Assembly: GCF_000972385.1 (NCBI RefSeq)
Contig: NZ_JXTE01000027.1
Coordinates: 1 to 64,000 of the forward strand
Origin: Streptomyces sp. WM6386
Lineage (GTDB): Bacteria > Actinomycetota > Actinomycetes > Streptomycetales > Streptomycetaceae
DNA: 64,000 nt
Reading direction: 5' to 3'
This document shows positions 9,161 to 16,921 of the stretch, piece by piece. The notes under the pieces were generated by a model. That model was given only the letters and a program-made list of their open reading frames with translations. It was not told the origin of the DNA and made no database searches. The position numbers and the translations under genes were made by a program. The first letter of the stretch is position 1, and each line of letters begins with the position of its first letter.

Positions 9161-9190
9161 CCGCGAGCCGGACCGCCGGCCCCCGAAGGA

Positions 9191-10138
9191 CTACGCCGAC
9201 GCCTGCGTCAGCCGCGTCACCTCGTCCTCCGTCAGCCGGACCTCCGCCACCTTCACCAGCGCGGGCAGCTGCTCCACCGTCCGTGCGGACGCGATGGGTG
9301 CCGCCACCGTCGGCTGGGACGCCAGCCACGCCAGGGCCACGGTCGCCACCGGCACGCGGTGGGCCTCGGCGATGTCGTCGAGGGCGGCGAGGACCTTGCG
9401 GCCGCGCTCCGTCTCCAGGTGCTTGCCGGCGCCGGCGGCGGCGCGGGCGCCCTCCACCGCTTCACCGTCGCGGTACTTGCCGGTGAGGAACCCGGAGGCC
9501 AGCGCGAAGTACGGGACGGCGGCCAGTCCGGTCCGTTCGGCGAGATCCTGGAGCTCGCCCTCGTACGTCTCGCGCGAGACCAGGTTGTAGTGCGGCTGGA
9601 GCGCCACGTACCGGGCCAGTCCCTCGCGCTCGGAGAAGGCGAGGGACGCCTCCAGCCGCTCGGCGGAGATGTTGGACGCGGCGATGTGCCGCACCTTGCC
9701 CGCCTTCACCAGCTCGTCGAGCGCGCCGATGATCTCCTCGACCGGCACTTCCACCTTGTCGAAGTGGGTGTAGTAGAGGTCTATGTGGTCGGTGCCGAGG
9801 CGGCGCAGCGAGGCGTCCGCCGCCGCCTTGATGTTCGCGGCCGTCAGGCCCTGGAAGTCGGGGTGCTGGCTGACCTTCGTGGCGATCACGACGTCGTCGC
9901 GGTTGCCGCGCGCCTTGACCCACTTGCCGATGATGGTCTCGGACTCACCGCCGACGTTGCCGTCGATCCACGCGGAGTACGAGTCCGCCGTGTCGACGAA
10001 GTTGCCGCCCGCGGCCGCGTAGGCGTCGAGTACGGCGAAGGACTGCGTCTCGTCGGCGGTCCAGCCGAAGACGTTGCCGCCGAGGGAGAGCGGGAAGACC
10101 TCGAGGTCGGACGTGCCCAGCTTGCGAAGAGAAGTCAT
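9191..10138 (-). CDS. Aldo/keto reductase
   Basis: This is a 315-residue NADPH-dependent oxidoreductase of the AKR superfamily, similar to the YajO/Tas-like group. The catalytic tetrad is visible: Asp and Tyr in FVDTADSYSAW, Lys in VVIATKVSQ and His in LYYTHFDKVE. The cofactor-binding end contains APIASARTVEQLPALV. The start at ATG 10,138 (MTSLRKLGTSDLEV) is the usual AKR N-terminus; the frame remains open to 10,216 but no homologous sequence lies there. It is convergent with the PrsW gene and lies 155 bp downstream of the M23 peptidase gene. The substrate cannot be predicted. Confidence 0.9.
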   Translation of the reverse strand: MTSLRKLGTSDLEVFPLSLGGNVFGWTADETQSFAVLDAYAAAGGNFVDTADSYSAWIDGNVGGESETIIGKWVKARGNRDDVVIATKVSQHPDFQGLTAANIKAAADASLRRLGTDHIDLYYTHFDKVEVPVEEIIGALDELVKAGKVRHIAASNISAERLEASLAFSEREGLARYVALQPHYNLVSRETYEGELQDLAERTGLAAVPYFALASGFLTGKYRDGEAVEGARAAAGAGKHLETERGRKVLAALDDIAEAHRVPVATVALAWLASQPTVAAPIASARTVEQLPALVKVAEVRLTEDEVTRLTQASA

Positions 10139-10293
10139 GTACGGGGTCAACGCCGGTACGGAGACCGCTCTTCCGGAGCAGCCGCAAAGTTCCCGTAAAC
10201 AAGCGGAGGCAGGCATTCCCGAACCGGTGACACAAAAACCGGCGGCCCTGACGTCGGGGGGTGTGCGTCAGGGCCGCCGGTGGATCAAGAACC

Positions 10294-11352
10294 TCAGGGG
10301 GTGAGCCCCTTGCTCCGCAGCCACGCCATCGGGTCGATCCCGGTGGACGCACCGCCCGAGTGGACCTCGAGGTGCAGATGCGCGCCCGTGACGTTGCCGG
10401 TCGCACCCACGCGCCCGATCACATCGCCGGTGCTGACCTTCTGGCCCACGCTGACGCTGATCGACGACTGGTGGGCGAACCACAGCTCGGTGCCGTCGTC
10501 GAGGGTGAGGACGGTCTTGTAGCCGTACGAACCGTCCCAGCCGGCCTGCGTGATGGTGCCGCTGTGGATCGCCTTGATGAGCGTGCCCGTGGGAGCGGCG
10601 AAGTCGAGGCCCGTGTGGTACCCGGAGGACCACAGGGAGCCGGCCTGACCGAAGGTCGAGGTGATCGTGTACGAGGAGGTCGGCAGCGTGAACTGCTTCG
10701 CCAGCTCGGCGAGACGCTTGGCCTCGGCGGCCTTCTTGGCGTCCGCTTCCGCCTTCTTCTTCGCCTCGGCGGCGTCGTCCGCGGCCTTCTTCAGCGCGGC
10801 GGCCTCGGCCTTGGCGGCCTCGTCGGCGGCGGCGCTCTGGGTGGCGAGCTGCGTCTTGTTGTCGACCTGCGTCTGCTGGCTCTCGGCCTGGGCCATGATC
10901 CGGTTGCGCAGCGTCTCGCCGGCGTCGGAGGCGGTGGTCTGGATCGTGTCCGTGGGGGCCGTGGGGGCCGTGGGAGCGGCCGTGGGGGCCGCGGCGAGGT
11001 CGCTGAGCGCGGTGGCCGAGCCCTGCGGCGCCTGCTCCTCGCCCGACACGAACGGAAGGTCGGGCATCGAGATGGAGACCGGCGGCTTGCCGGTATTGGC
11101 GCTGGCCATACCGGCCCCGCCGACGGCGGCTATGACACCGACGCCCAGGACGGTGGAGCTGCGGGCGAATCCCCCGCTGCGCTGCTTGGCGACCCGATGC
11201 TTGCCACGGACCGGGCGGATGGAGTCCTCGTTGGGATTCCACTCCTCCCGCGGACCCTCGTCGTGGTGGTAGCTGCCGTAGCCGAAGACATCGGTGGTGC
11301 TGCGCTGGCTCGGCACGTACGGGGCCTCGGGGGCAGGCCGGTTTGACGCCAC
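10294..11352 (-). CDS. M23-family cell-wall peptidase (LysM-less, coiled-coil)
   Basis: This is a 352-residue exported peptidoglycan endopeptidase. The layout is: a charged cytoplasmic N-terminus (1-60), an export/anchor segment VLGVGVIAAVGGAGMASA (about 67-85), an Ala/Pro/Thr linker, an Ala/Lys-rich coiled coil (about 145-215), and the M23 lysostaphin-like domain (about 225-350). The zinc ligands are in HTGLDFAAP and in GAHLHLEV. It starts at GTG 11,352 with AAGGAG nine bases upstream. The c-di-AMP riboswitch directly precedes it. Actinobacterial riboswitches of this class control resuscitation factors and cell-wall hydrolases, so expression probably falls when c-di-AMP is high and rises during growth resumption or germination. 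Confidence 0.93.
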   Translation of the reverse strand: MASNRPAPEAPYVPSQRSTTDVFGYGSYHHDEGPREEWNPNEDSIRPVRGKHRVAKQRSGGFARSSTVLGVGVIAAVGGAGMASANTGKPPVSISMPDLPFVSGEEQAPQGSATALSDLAAAPTAAPTAPTAPTDTIQTTASDAGETLRNRIMAQAESQQTQVDNKTQLATQSAAADEAAKAEAAALKKAADDAAEAKKKAEADAKKAAEAKRLAELAKQFTLPTSSYTITSTFGQAGSLWSSGYHTGLDFAAPTGTLIKAIHSGTITQAGWDGSYGYKTVLTLDDGTELWFAHQSSISVSVGQKVSTGDVIGRVGATGNVTGAHLHLEVHSGGASTGIDPMAWLRSKGLTP

Positions 11353-11376
11353 GTGGGCGTGCTCCTTTCCTTCCTT

Positions 11377-11525
11377 CTCGCCTACCGGGTTAGCTGACGG
11401 GTTCGGAGCAGGAAGGTCTCCTACGCGCGTATACCGGCCGTGAGTTCACGGCGGCATGAGCGCGATTCACCCCAGGGTGGTGGTTCCCCGGCTCCCTTGC
11501 GGGATTAAGCGCGTGAGCACGGAGC
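11377..11525 (-). promoter_or_regulatory. c-di-AMP riboswitch (ydaO/yuaA class)
   Basis: Read on the minus strand, the leader contains the conserved blocks of this class in order: GCTTAATCCC, GGGGAACC, GGGGTGAATCG, a variable helix (CCGTGAACTCACGG), then CCGAACCCGTCAGCTAACCC and GGTAGGCGAG. The 3' edge lies about 15 bases before the RBS of the M23 peptidase gene. Binding of c-di-AMP to this class normally stops expression. Boundaries are approximate. Confidence 0.94.
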
Positions 11526-11764
11526 CGTCTCTTGTGACGGCTGGGACGACCGCGCTGCGTTATCGAACGTTAATAGACGCGGACCATGGATTCCAAGCTG
11601 TTCCGCTTGATCATTAACCTTTCTCCGCTGGACGTACGGGTCCATGAGCGGTGAAAAACGGGCGAGTTGACCGCGCTTCGGTAAACTCACAGGTATTGAC
11701 TGTATGTCAGTTGTTATGCGGAGGGCGCTCGCCCGATCACCCCACGTGATAAAGCCCCCTGTGG
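11523..11764 (-). promoter_or_regulatory. Upstream region of the riboswitch transcript, with a small hairpin
   Basis: A hairpin AGCCGTC-(6)-GACGGCT sits at 11,523-11,542, just 5' of the riboswitch. Farther upstream on the minus strand the sequence is AT-richer (GTCTATTAACG, TCGATAACG) and contains likely -10 boxes. No gene is seen from 11,543 to 11,764. This segment also receives the 3' end of the phosphatase gene, so it holds a promoter and possibly that gene's terminator. Confidence 0.4.
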
Positions 11765-12850
11765 TCACGGCCGTCGTACGGCGAGCAGCGCCATGTCGTC
11801 CGTCATGCCGCCCCCCGTGTGCCGACGCACCTCCACGGCGAGCGCGGACAGCAGCGCCCCGGGGACACGGAAGGCGCGTCCCGCGAGCCGCGCCGCCGGA
11901 TCGTAGAACTCCCCGTAGCGGTCCCGCGCCTCGGACAGCCCGTCTGTATACAGCAACAGCGTGGCCCCGCCCGGGAAAACCGCCTCCTCCGCACGGTCGG
12001 GCCGGCTCCCCAGCTCGCCCATGCCCAGCGGCAACGCGGGCTCGGCGGCGGGCAGCGCCCGCACGGTGCCGTCGGTACACAGCAGCAACGGCGGCGGATG
12101 GCCGCGGTTGAGGACCCGTACGACCCCGTCGCCGTGCGGCAGTTCGGCGAGGACGACGGTGGTGAACCCCTCGATGGCGTCGAGCCCCTCACGCCGCGTG
12201 CCCTCGCGCGCCAGCGCCCGCTCCAGCCGCCGCGCGACCGCCTCCAGCGTCGGCTCCTGCTCGGCGGCCTCCCGGAACGCCCCGATGACGACGGCGACCG
12301 CGGCCACCGCCCCCATGCCCTTCCCCCGCACGTCCCCCACCACCAGCCGTACCCCGTACGGACTGTCCTGCACCGCGTACAGGTCCCCGCCGATGAAGGC
12401 GTCCCGCTGCGCCGCCTCGTACCGCACCGCGATGTCGAACCCGCCGATCCGGTCGTCGGGCTCGGGCAGCACCGCCCGCTGGGCGGCCTCGGCGATCTGG
12501 CGCTGGGAGGCGAGCCGCTGGTCACCGCGGAGCACGACCCGGTTGAGGACGGCGGCCAGCACGGCGACCACCGCCACGGTGAGCGCCTCGGTGAGGGTGT
12601 CGGCGTCCAGCCGGAAGCCGAACCGCATATGGACGGCGAAGGCGGCGATCAGGGCCACCGCCCCGGCGACGACGGTACCGAGCAGTGGATAGAGGGGAGC
12701 TGCGACCAAGGGAGCGGCGGTGAAGAAGGGGATCGCGGTGAAGTCCCCGGGGGTGAGGACGTCGTAGAGGACGCCACCGACGATCAGCAGGGCGGGCAGC
12801 ACCCGCAAGAGGGCGGAGACACGCCGTCCCGCCACCGCCGCCTGATCCAC
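11765..12850 (-). CDS. SpoIIE/RsbU-type PP2C serine phosphatase, membrane-bound
   Basis: The protein has 361 residues. The N-terminal 110 residues contain about four hydrophobic segments (VLPALLIVGGVLYDVL, FFTAAPLVAAPLYPLLG, VVAGAVALIAAFAV, EALTVAVVAVLAAVLN). A short helix (LASQRQIAEAAQRAVLPEP) leads into the SpoIIE PP2C domain: FIGGDLYAV, VVGDVRGKGMGA, LLYTDGLSEARD and the C-terminal GGMTDDMALLAVRRP, which supply the metal-binding aspartates. Such phosphatases dephosphorylate anti-anti-sigma factors. No sensor domain other than the membrane part is seen. The GTG at 12,850 is chosen; the open frame continues through the tRNA gene and must be false there. Confidence 0.88.
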   Translation of the reverse strand: MDQAAVAGRRVSALLRVLPALLIVGGVLYDVLTPGDFTAIPFFTAAPLVAAPLYPLLGTVVAGAVALIAAFAVHMRFGFRLDADTLTEALTVAVVAVLAAVLNRVVLRGDQRLASQRQIAEAAQRAVLPEPDDRIGGFDIAVRYEAAQRDAFIGGDLYAVQDSPYGVRLVVGDVRGKGMGAVAAVAVVIGAFREAAEQEPTLEAVARRLERALAREGTRREGLDAIEGFTTVVLAELPHGDGVVRVLNRGHPPPLLLCTDGTVRALPAAEPALPLGMGELGSRPDRAEEAVFPGGATLLLYTDGLSEARDRYGEFYDPAARLAGRAFRVPGALLSALAVEVRRHTGGGMTDDMALLAVRRP

Positions 12851-12911
12851 ATGCCCAGGTTTCCCGGACCGGACCCGGGCGGCGAGCCGTATGGCCCGAC
12901 CGGGGGAAACA

Positions 12912-12950
12912 CTCAGGGCCGGAGTCCAGTGACTGGACTCCGGCCCTGAG
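12912..12950 (-). terminator. Terminator of the initiator tRNA gene
   Basis: A perfect inverted repeat has 19-base arms (CTCAGGGCCGGAGTCCAGT and its complement) around a single central base, giving a tight hairpin. It starts 7 bases past the 3' end of the tRNA on the minus strand and precedes the phosphatase gene start. Confidence 0.85.
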
Positions 12951-12957
12951 CCGTGAG

Positions 12958-13031
12958 TAGCGGGGACAGGATTTGAACCTGCGACCTCTGGGTTATGAGC
13001 CCAGCGAGCTACCGAGCTGCTCCACCCCGCG
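12958..13031 (-). tRNA. Initiator tRNA-Met (CAU)
   Basis: The 74-base gene folds as a cloverleaf with anticodon CAT in CTCATAA and the T-loop GGTTCAAATCC. Two features mark an initiator: the anticodon stem has GGG/CCC directly flanking the loop (TGGG-CTCATAA-CCCA), and the first base pair of the acceptor stem (C1 with T72) is mismatched. CCA is not encoded. Confidence 0.95.
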
Positions 13032-13107
13032 TCGGTGAAACCAGCATACGCCATCCGCGGGACGCTCAGCACCACGGTTTGTTCGCGGCCCTGCTGACCT
13101 GCGTTTT

Positions 13108-14331
13108 TCAGCTGGCCGGGTTGCCCGCGTGGGTCAGGGTCTCCCAGGACACGAACAGGTTGTCGGTACCGGCGGGCCTGGTCTCCTCGGCGAGCTTGTG
13201 GGCGGCCGGGACGGAGACGTCGAGGCGGTTCTCCAGGTGATTGAGGGCGACCTCCAGGTCCGGGCCCATGGTCCGGACCACCTTCCCGCCGCACAGCCAC
13301 GCGGGCGCGGGCTCGCCGGCCTGGTACCGGGCGTGGAAGGCGAGCGCCGACTTCAGCCGGTCCTTGACCTCGCCGTACAGGTCGACGCCCTGGTGCCAGG
13401 CGGTCTCGGCGATGTGGGCGGTGGCGGCGATGGAGTAGCCGACGTGCTTGAAGTTGCGGCAGGTCTCCTGGGAGACGCCGTCCTTGTACGTGTTCTGCCC
13501 GAACCAGTACGTCGTCAGTTTCGTCGGTGTGTTCACGCCCGACCCGGCCGGGGTGAGCGGCACCCGCCCGTCCTTCTCCAGGTAGAAGTAGGCGGGGACG
13601 CGCTCCCGGAAGCGCTGGAGCGCATGGTCGAAGGCCTTGTGGTCGTCGAGGAAGACGGCCATGCCGATGGCCGCGTCGGTCATGACGAGGTCCCAGTTGC
13701 CGTTGTAGGCGGGGACCTTGCGGGTGACGGCGGGCAGATACGCGGCCCGCAGCATGTCCTGGAACCGCGCGACCCGGTCCTGCGGCCACCCCGCGCCCGC
13801 ACTGTGCCGCACGATCTCCGCGGCCCGCGCCCAGGTCGCCCCGGCCCACCCCGTCTGGAGCCCGGCGTCCTCCTCGGTGTGCTTGCGCATCCTCGCCGAC
13901 CAGGCGTCCATGATCTCCCGTGCCTTGACGGCATGCTGCTGCTTGCCGGTGACGCGGAAGAGGAGCGCCTGCGTATAGGCGGCGATCGCGTCCTCACGCT
14001 CCTGGACACACCCGTGAGCGGGCCGGTCGGCGTGATCCCCACCGGGACAGTCCACGCTCGCGTACGGCTCGGCCCGGTACTTGTACGCCCCGTACTTGCT
14101 GTCCCGCATGTCGAGGTACGCCTTCAGCCACGGCTGCTTCCCCGCGGTGACCTTCTCCCGTACGGCATCCAGCTGGGCGTCGCTCACCAGCACGCCGGGG
14201 TGCGTGAACGCCGCGTCGGGGGGCAGCGCACGGGCCATGGTGCGGGTACCGGCGTCGGTGGTCGCACAGGCGGTGGCGAGAAGGGGGGCGAGCAGAAGCG
14301 CGACGGCGGCACGGAATCGGGCTGACCTCAT
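13108..14331 (-). CDS. Alginate-lyase-family lipoprotein
   Basis: The protein has 407 residues. The signal peptide is MRSARF...LLLAPLLATACATT with a lipobox-like ATAC near residue 22, so it is probably a lipoprotein, though the -3 residue is Ala. The mature part is an (alpha/alpha) toroid of the alginate lyase family (PF05426-like). Recognisable motifs include NGNWDLVMTDAAIG, TTYWFGQNTYKDGVSQETCR and FKHVGYSIAATAHIAETAW, the last corresponding to the catalytic RNxxHxxxG region. Polysaccharide substrates cannot be deduced. The ATG at 14,331 begins the signal peptide. It stands alone between a tRNA and the RibD-like gene. Confidence 0.82.
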   Translation of the reverse strand: MRSARFRAAVALLLAPLLATACATTDAGTRTMARALPPDAAFTHPGVLVSDAQLDAVREKVTAGKQPWLKAYLDMRDSKYGAYKYRAEPYASVDCPGGDHADRPAHGCVQEREDAIAAYTQALLFRVTGKQQHAVKAREIMDAWSARMRKHTEEDAGLQTGWAGATWARAAEIVRHSAGAGWPQDRVARFQDMLRAAYLPAVTRKVPAYNGNWDLVMTDAAIGMAVFLDDHKAFDHALQRFRERVPAYFYLEKDGRVPLTPAGSGVNTPTKLTTYWFGQNTYKDGVSQETCRNFKHVGYSIAATAHIAETAWHQGVDLYGEVKDRLKSALAFHARYQAGEPAPAWLCGGKVVRTMGPDLEVALNHLENRLDVSVPAAHKLAEETRPAGTDNLFVSWETLTHAGNPAS

Positions 14332-14397
14332 GGTGGCAGCGTCACCCTCCGGGGAGCGGCGCGCAGGAAATGTTGGGCTGATCGGTCCGTCACCCGG

Positions 14398-14443
14398 CGT
14401 CCGAGCGGGCCTCGTCCTCAACCGCCGGACGGCTGGCTGATGC
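14398..14443. repeat. Short piece of the dispersed intergenic repeat, copy C
   Basis: The phrase GAGCGGGCCTCGTCCTCAAC followed by CGCCGGACGGCTGGCTGA matches the 3' half of copies A and B. It lies immediately downstream of the stop codon of the RibD-like gene on the minus strand and 66 bp upstream of the lyase gene. The pyrimidine-rich left half is absent. Confidence 0.55.
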
Positions 14444-15559
14444 TCACCCCGGCAGATGAAGATTCGGCCTCTTGGCCTGCTCCTCGAACTCCGGCAGCAC
14501 CACGACGGACACCCCGGCCGCCGCCAGCAGCCCACTCCCGTCGGCCCCTTCCACGAACGTGTCGGGCTCCCGCCAGGCCGTCACCACTCGCCGCACCCCC
14601 GCCTCCAGAATCAGCCGGGCACAGGGCGCGGGGCGCGAGGCCCGCCGGGCGCACGGTTCCAGGCTGCTGTAGACCGTCGCCGAGGCCAGCCTCGGATCCC
14701 CCGCGTCGATCTTCGCCAGCGCCGCCTCCTCCGCGTGGACCACGGAGTCGCCCCCCTCCCTGGAGTGCCCGCGCGCGAGTTCCGTGCCGTCGGCGGCGAC
14801 CACCACCGCGCCCACGCTGAACGCGGTCCGGGACGGCGGGCACAGGGCGGCCAGTTCGCAGGCGAGGCGGAGCCAGTGGCGGTCGGCGGTGGGGACGCCG
14901 GGTGCGGTGGGTTCGTAGCGCATGAGGACGACGTCCTCGATCTGCCGGGTCTCGACCAGGCGCAGGCGTCCGCCCTGGTAGGCGCCGGGGCCGAAGAGGC
15001 GGGGGGCGGCCGCGTCGCCGACGAAGAGGGGGGCCAGGACCAGTTGGAGCTCGTCCGCCAGGCCCTGCTGGAGGAGCTGGGTGTGGATCTTGCCGCCGCC
15101 CTCGACCATGAGGCGCCGCACGCCCCGGGCCGCCAGGTCCGCCAGGAGGCCGGGCCAGTCCAGGTCGGCGCCCAGGGGGACCACGTCGGCGGCCAGACCC
15201 GCCGCACGGGCCCGCTCCGCTCCCTTGTCCGTCGTATAGACGACCTTGTCGCCGCCCGTGTGCCAGAACTTCGCGTCGGGGTCCAGGTCGCCCGAGCCGC
15301 TGACCGTGACCTTGAGGGGGTACTCCGGCTTGCCCGCCGCCACGCGGGCCGCGCGTCGCTGTGGGGAGTTGACGAGCAGGCGGGGGTTGTCGGCGCGGAT
15401 CGTGCCGGCGCCGACGAGGATCGCGTCGACCGAGGCGCGGACCTCGTCGACGCGGTCGAAGTCGGCCGGGCTGGAGAGGAGCAGGCGGTCGGGGCCGGTG
15501 TCGTCGAGGTAGCCGTCGAGGGAGACGGCCGCGGAGAGGAGGACGTACGGGTGAGACAT
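14444..15559 (-). CDS. RibD-like protein with swapped domain order (reductase then deaminase)
   Basis: The protein has 371 residues. Residues 1-215 form a RibD_C/dihydrofolate-reductase-like pyrimidine reductase domain (LSAAVSLDGYLDD, SVDAILVGAGTIRADNPRL, VRRLMVEGGGKIHTQLL). Residues 230-355 form a cytidine-deaminase fold: FSVGAVVVAADG, then the zinc motif VVHAEEAAL and SSLEPCARRASRPAPCARLI with the PC...C ligands. In canonical RibD the deaminase comes first, so the order is reversed. The deamination and reduction steps of riboflavin synthesis fit, supported by ribA 700 bp away, but a role in flavin-like or deazaflavin chemistry is also possible. It starts at ATG 15,559 and is divergent from the MarR gene with an operator in the 69-bp gap. 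Confidence 0.85.
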   Translation of the reverse strand: MSHPYVLLSAAVSLDGYLDDTGPDRLLLSSPADFDRVDEVRASVDAILVGAGTIRADNPRLLVNSPQRRAARVAAGKPEYPLKVTVSGSGDLDPDAKFWHTGGDKVVYTTDKGAERARAAGLAADVVPLGADLDWPGLLADLAARGVRRLMVEGGGKIHTQLLQQGLADELQLVLAPLFVGDAAAPRLFGPGAYQGGRLRLVETRQIEDVVLMRYEPTAPGVPTADRHWLRLACELAALCPPSRTAFSVGAVVVAADGTELARGHSREGGDSVVHAEEAALAKIDAGDPRLASATVYSSLEPCARRASRPAPCARLILEAGVRRVVTAWREPDTFVEGADGSGLLAAAGVSVVVLPEFEEQAKRPNLHLPG

Positions 15560-15597
15560 CGGGTGCGGTCCCTCTCACTGTGACGGGCGGGGCTTGG

Positions 15598-15609
15598 TTC
15601 AAGTTTGAA
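15598..15609. promoter_or_regulatory. Probable MarR operator between the RibD-like and MarR genes
   Basis: TTCAAGTTTGAA is a perfect palindrome in the 69-bp divergent gap. It is 20 bp before the MarR start and 39 bp before the RibD-like start, in a position to cover both promoters. Related sites lie before ribA. Confidence 0.65.
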
Positions 15610-15628
15610 ACAAACCTACACTGGAGGC

Positions 15629-16141
15629 ATGACGACTCGCTGGCTCACTCCCAAGGAGCAGCGCGCCTGGCGCGCGTACCTCGCCGCGTCGCACCTCCTC
15701 GAGGACGCGCTCGACCGGCAGCTCCAGCAGGACGCCGGCATGCCCCACCTCTATTACTCCATCCTCGCCAACCTCTCCGAGGCGCCGGAGCGGCGGATGC
15801 GCATGACCGAGCTCGCCGAGGGGCTGAAGATCACGCGGCCCCGGCTGACGTACGCCGTGACCCGGCTGGAGAAGGACGGGCTGGTCGGGCGCGAGAGCTG
15901 TCGGTGGGACAAGCGCGGCAGCATCGCCGTACTGACCGCCGAGGGCATGGCCGTGCTGGAGCGGGCGGCGCCGGGGCATGTGGAGACGGTGCGCGCCGCG
16001 CTGTTCGACCGGCTCACCGCGGAGCAGGTCGAACAGCTGGAGGAGATCTGCGCGAGCGTCGCCGACGGGCTCCAGGGGGACGAGGGCGCCGCACCCGAGG
16101 ACGTCCCGTGGCGACGGCGATCCTCTCCTTCCTGCTCGTGA
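15629..16141 (+). CDS. MarR-family transcriptional regulator
   Basis: The protein has 170 residues and a winged HTH core (RMRMTELAEGLKITRPRLTY, AVTRLEKDGLVGRESC) flanked by N- and C-terminal dimerisation helices (AWRAYLAASHLLEDALDRQL and LTAEQVEQLEEICASVADGL). The wing contains DKRGSIAVLTAEG. ATG 15,629 follows GGAGG closely; an in-frame ATG lies at 15,605 but falls inside the palindromic operator. It probably represses itself, the divergent RibD-like gene and ribA through TTCAA-N2-TTGAA-like sites. The ligand is unknown. The last dozen residues are Arg/Ser-rich and not conserved in the family. Confidence 0.9.
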   Translation: MTTRWLTPKEQRAWRAYLAASHLLEDALDRQLQQDAGMPHLYYSILANLSEAPERRMRMTELAEGLKITRPRLTYAVTRLEKDGLVGRESCRWDKRGSIAVLTAEGMAVLERAAPGHVETVRAALFDRLTAEQVEQLEEICASVADGLQGDEGAAPEDVPWRRRSSPSCS

Positions 16142-16176
16142 CGGACGGTTCGTGACGAGCGCCATATATCTGTTGC

Positions 16177-16234
16177 TTCAAATTTAAAACACGGGGTAGG
16201 GTCTCGAACCGTAGACCTGCTTCAAATCTGAAGC
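16177..16234. promoter_or_regulatory. Two further MarR-type operator sites upstream of ribA
   Basis: TTCAAATTTAAA at 16,177-16,188 and TTCAAATCTGAA at 16,221-16,232 match the perfect site at 15,598 in ten and eleven of twelve informative positions by eye. The second is embedded in GCTTCA-AATC-TGAAGC. They are 44 bp apart, four helical turns, and 29 bp before the ribA start. Cooperative repression of ribA is a reasonable inference. Confidence 0.6.
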
Positions 16235-16262
16235 AGATATGCCTGAGGACCGGAGTACCCGC

Positions 16263-16898
16263 ATGACCGACATCCCCGCCGCAACCCAGCGCTCCCGTGT
16301 CCGCGTGCCGCTCCGCTTCGGGGACGGCTACAGCGTCGACTCCGAGCTGGTCACCTTCCACGGCCTGACCGACGGCCAGGAGCACGTGGCGGTCGTCCTC
16401 GGTGAGCCAGGACCCACCCCCCTGGTGCGGCTGCACTCCGAGTGCCTCACCGGTGACGTGTTCGGCTCGGCCCGCTGCGACTGCGGCCCGCAGCTGCGCG
16501 AGGCGGTCGAGCGGATAGCCGAGCGCGGCGGCGTCCTGCTGTACCTGCGCCAGGAGGGCCGCGGCATCGGCCTCTACAACAAGCTCGACGCGTACGCCCT
16601 CCAGGACCAGGGCCTGGACACCTACGCCGCCAACATCGCGCTGGGCCTGCCCGAGGACGACCGCGACTACACGGCGGCCGCGCAGATGCTGAAGGCCCTG
16701 GGGATCGACTCGCTGGACCTCCTCTCCAACAACCCCGACAAGGCGGGCCAGTTGCGCGACCTCGGCATCGACGTCCACGACCGGGTGCCGACCGGCGTCT
16801 TCACCACCGCCCACAACGTCCGTTACCTGCGTGCGAAGGTCCTCCAGACCCAGCACACGCTGCCGCTGGGCGAGTTGACGGAGCTCAACGCCGGCTGA
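16263..16898 (+). CDS. ribA: GTP cyclohydrolase II
   Basis: The 211-residue enzyme opens GTP to the pyrimidine that begins riboflavin synthesis. Zinc ligands are Cys61, Cys72 and Cys74 in ECLTGDVFGSARCDCG. The substrate loop is LRQEGRGIGLYNKL, and LSNNPDKAGQLRDLGI is also characteristic. It is a monofunctional RibA without a RibB (DHBP synthase) domain. ATG 16,263 has GGAG seven bases upstream; the ATG at 16,239 lacks one. The upstream TTCAAA-type operators and the neighbouring RibD-like gene imply a small MarR-controlled flavin set separate from the usual rib operon. Confidence 0.93.
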   Translation: MTDIPAATQRSRVRVPLRFGDGYSVDSELVTFHGLTDGQEHVAVVLGEPGPTPLVRLHSECLTGDVFGSARCDCGPQLREAVERIAERGGVLLYLRQEGRGIGLYNKLDAYALQDQGLDTYAANIALGLPEDDRDYTAAAQMLKALGIDSLDLLSNNPDKAGQLRDLGIDVHDRVPTGVFTTAHNVRYLRAKVLQTQHTLPLGELTELNAG

Positions 16899-16921
16899 GG
16901 GTGCAGCCCCGTCGTATCGCG

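Noticed and set aside
8954..9190. Repeats after the PrsW gene considered as a CRISPR array.
   Set aside because: Unit lengths vary from 37 to 62 bp, repeats are imperfect and there is no spacer pattern.
11765..13849. A single 694-residue open frame spanning the phosphatase, its upstream hairpin, the tRNA-Met gene and part of the lyase gene.
   Set aside because: The part above 12,850 crosses a tRNA and a terminator and has no protein character; the phosphatase starts at 12,850.
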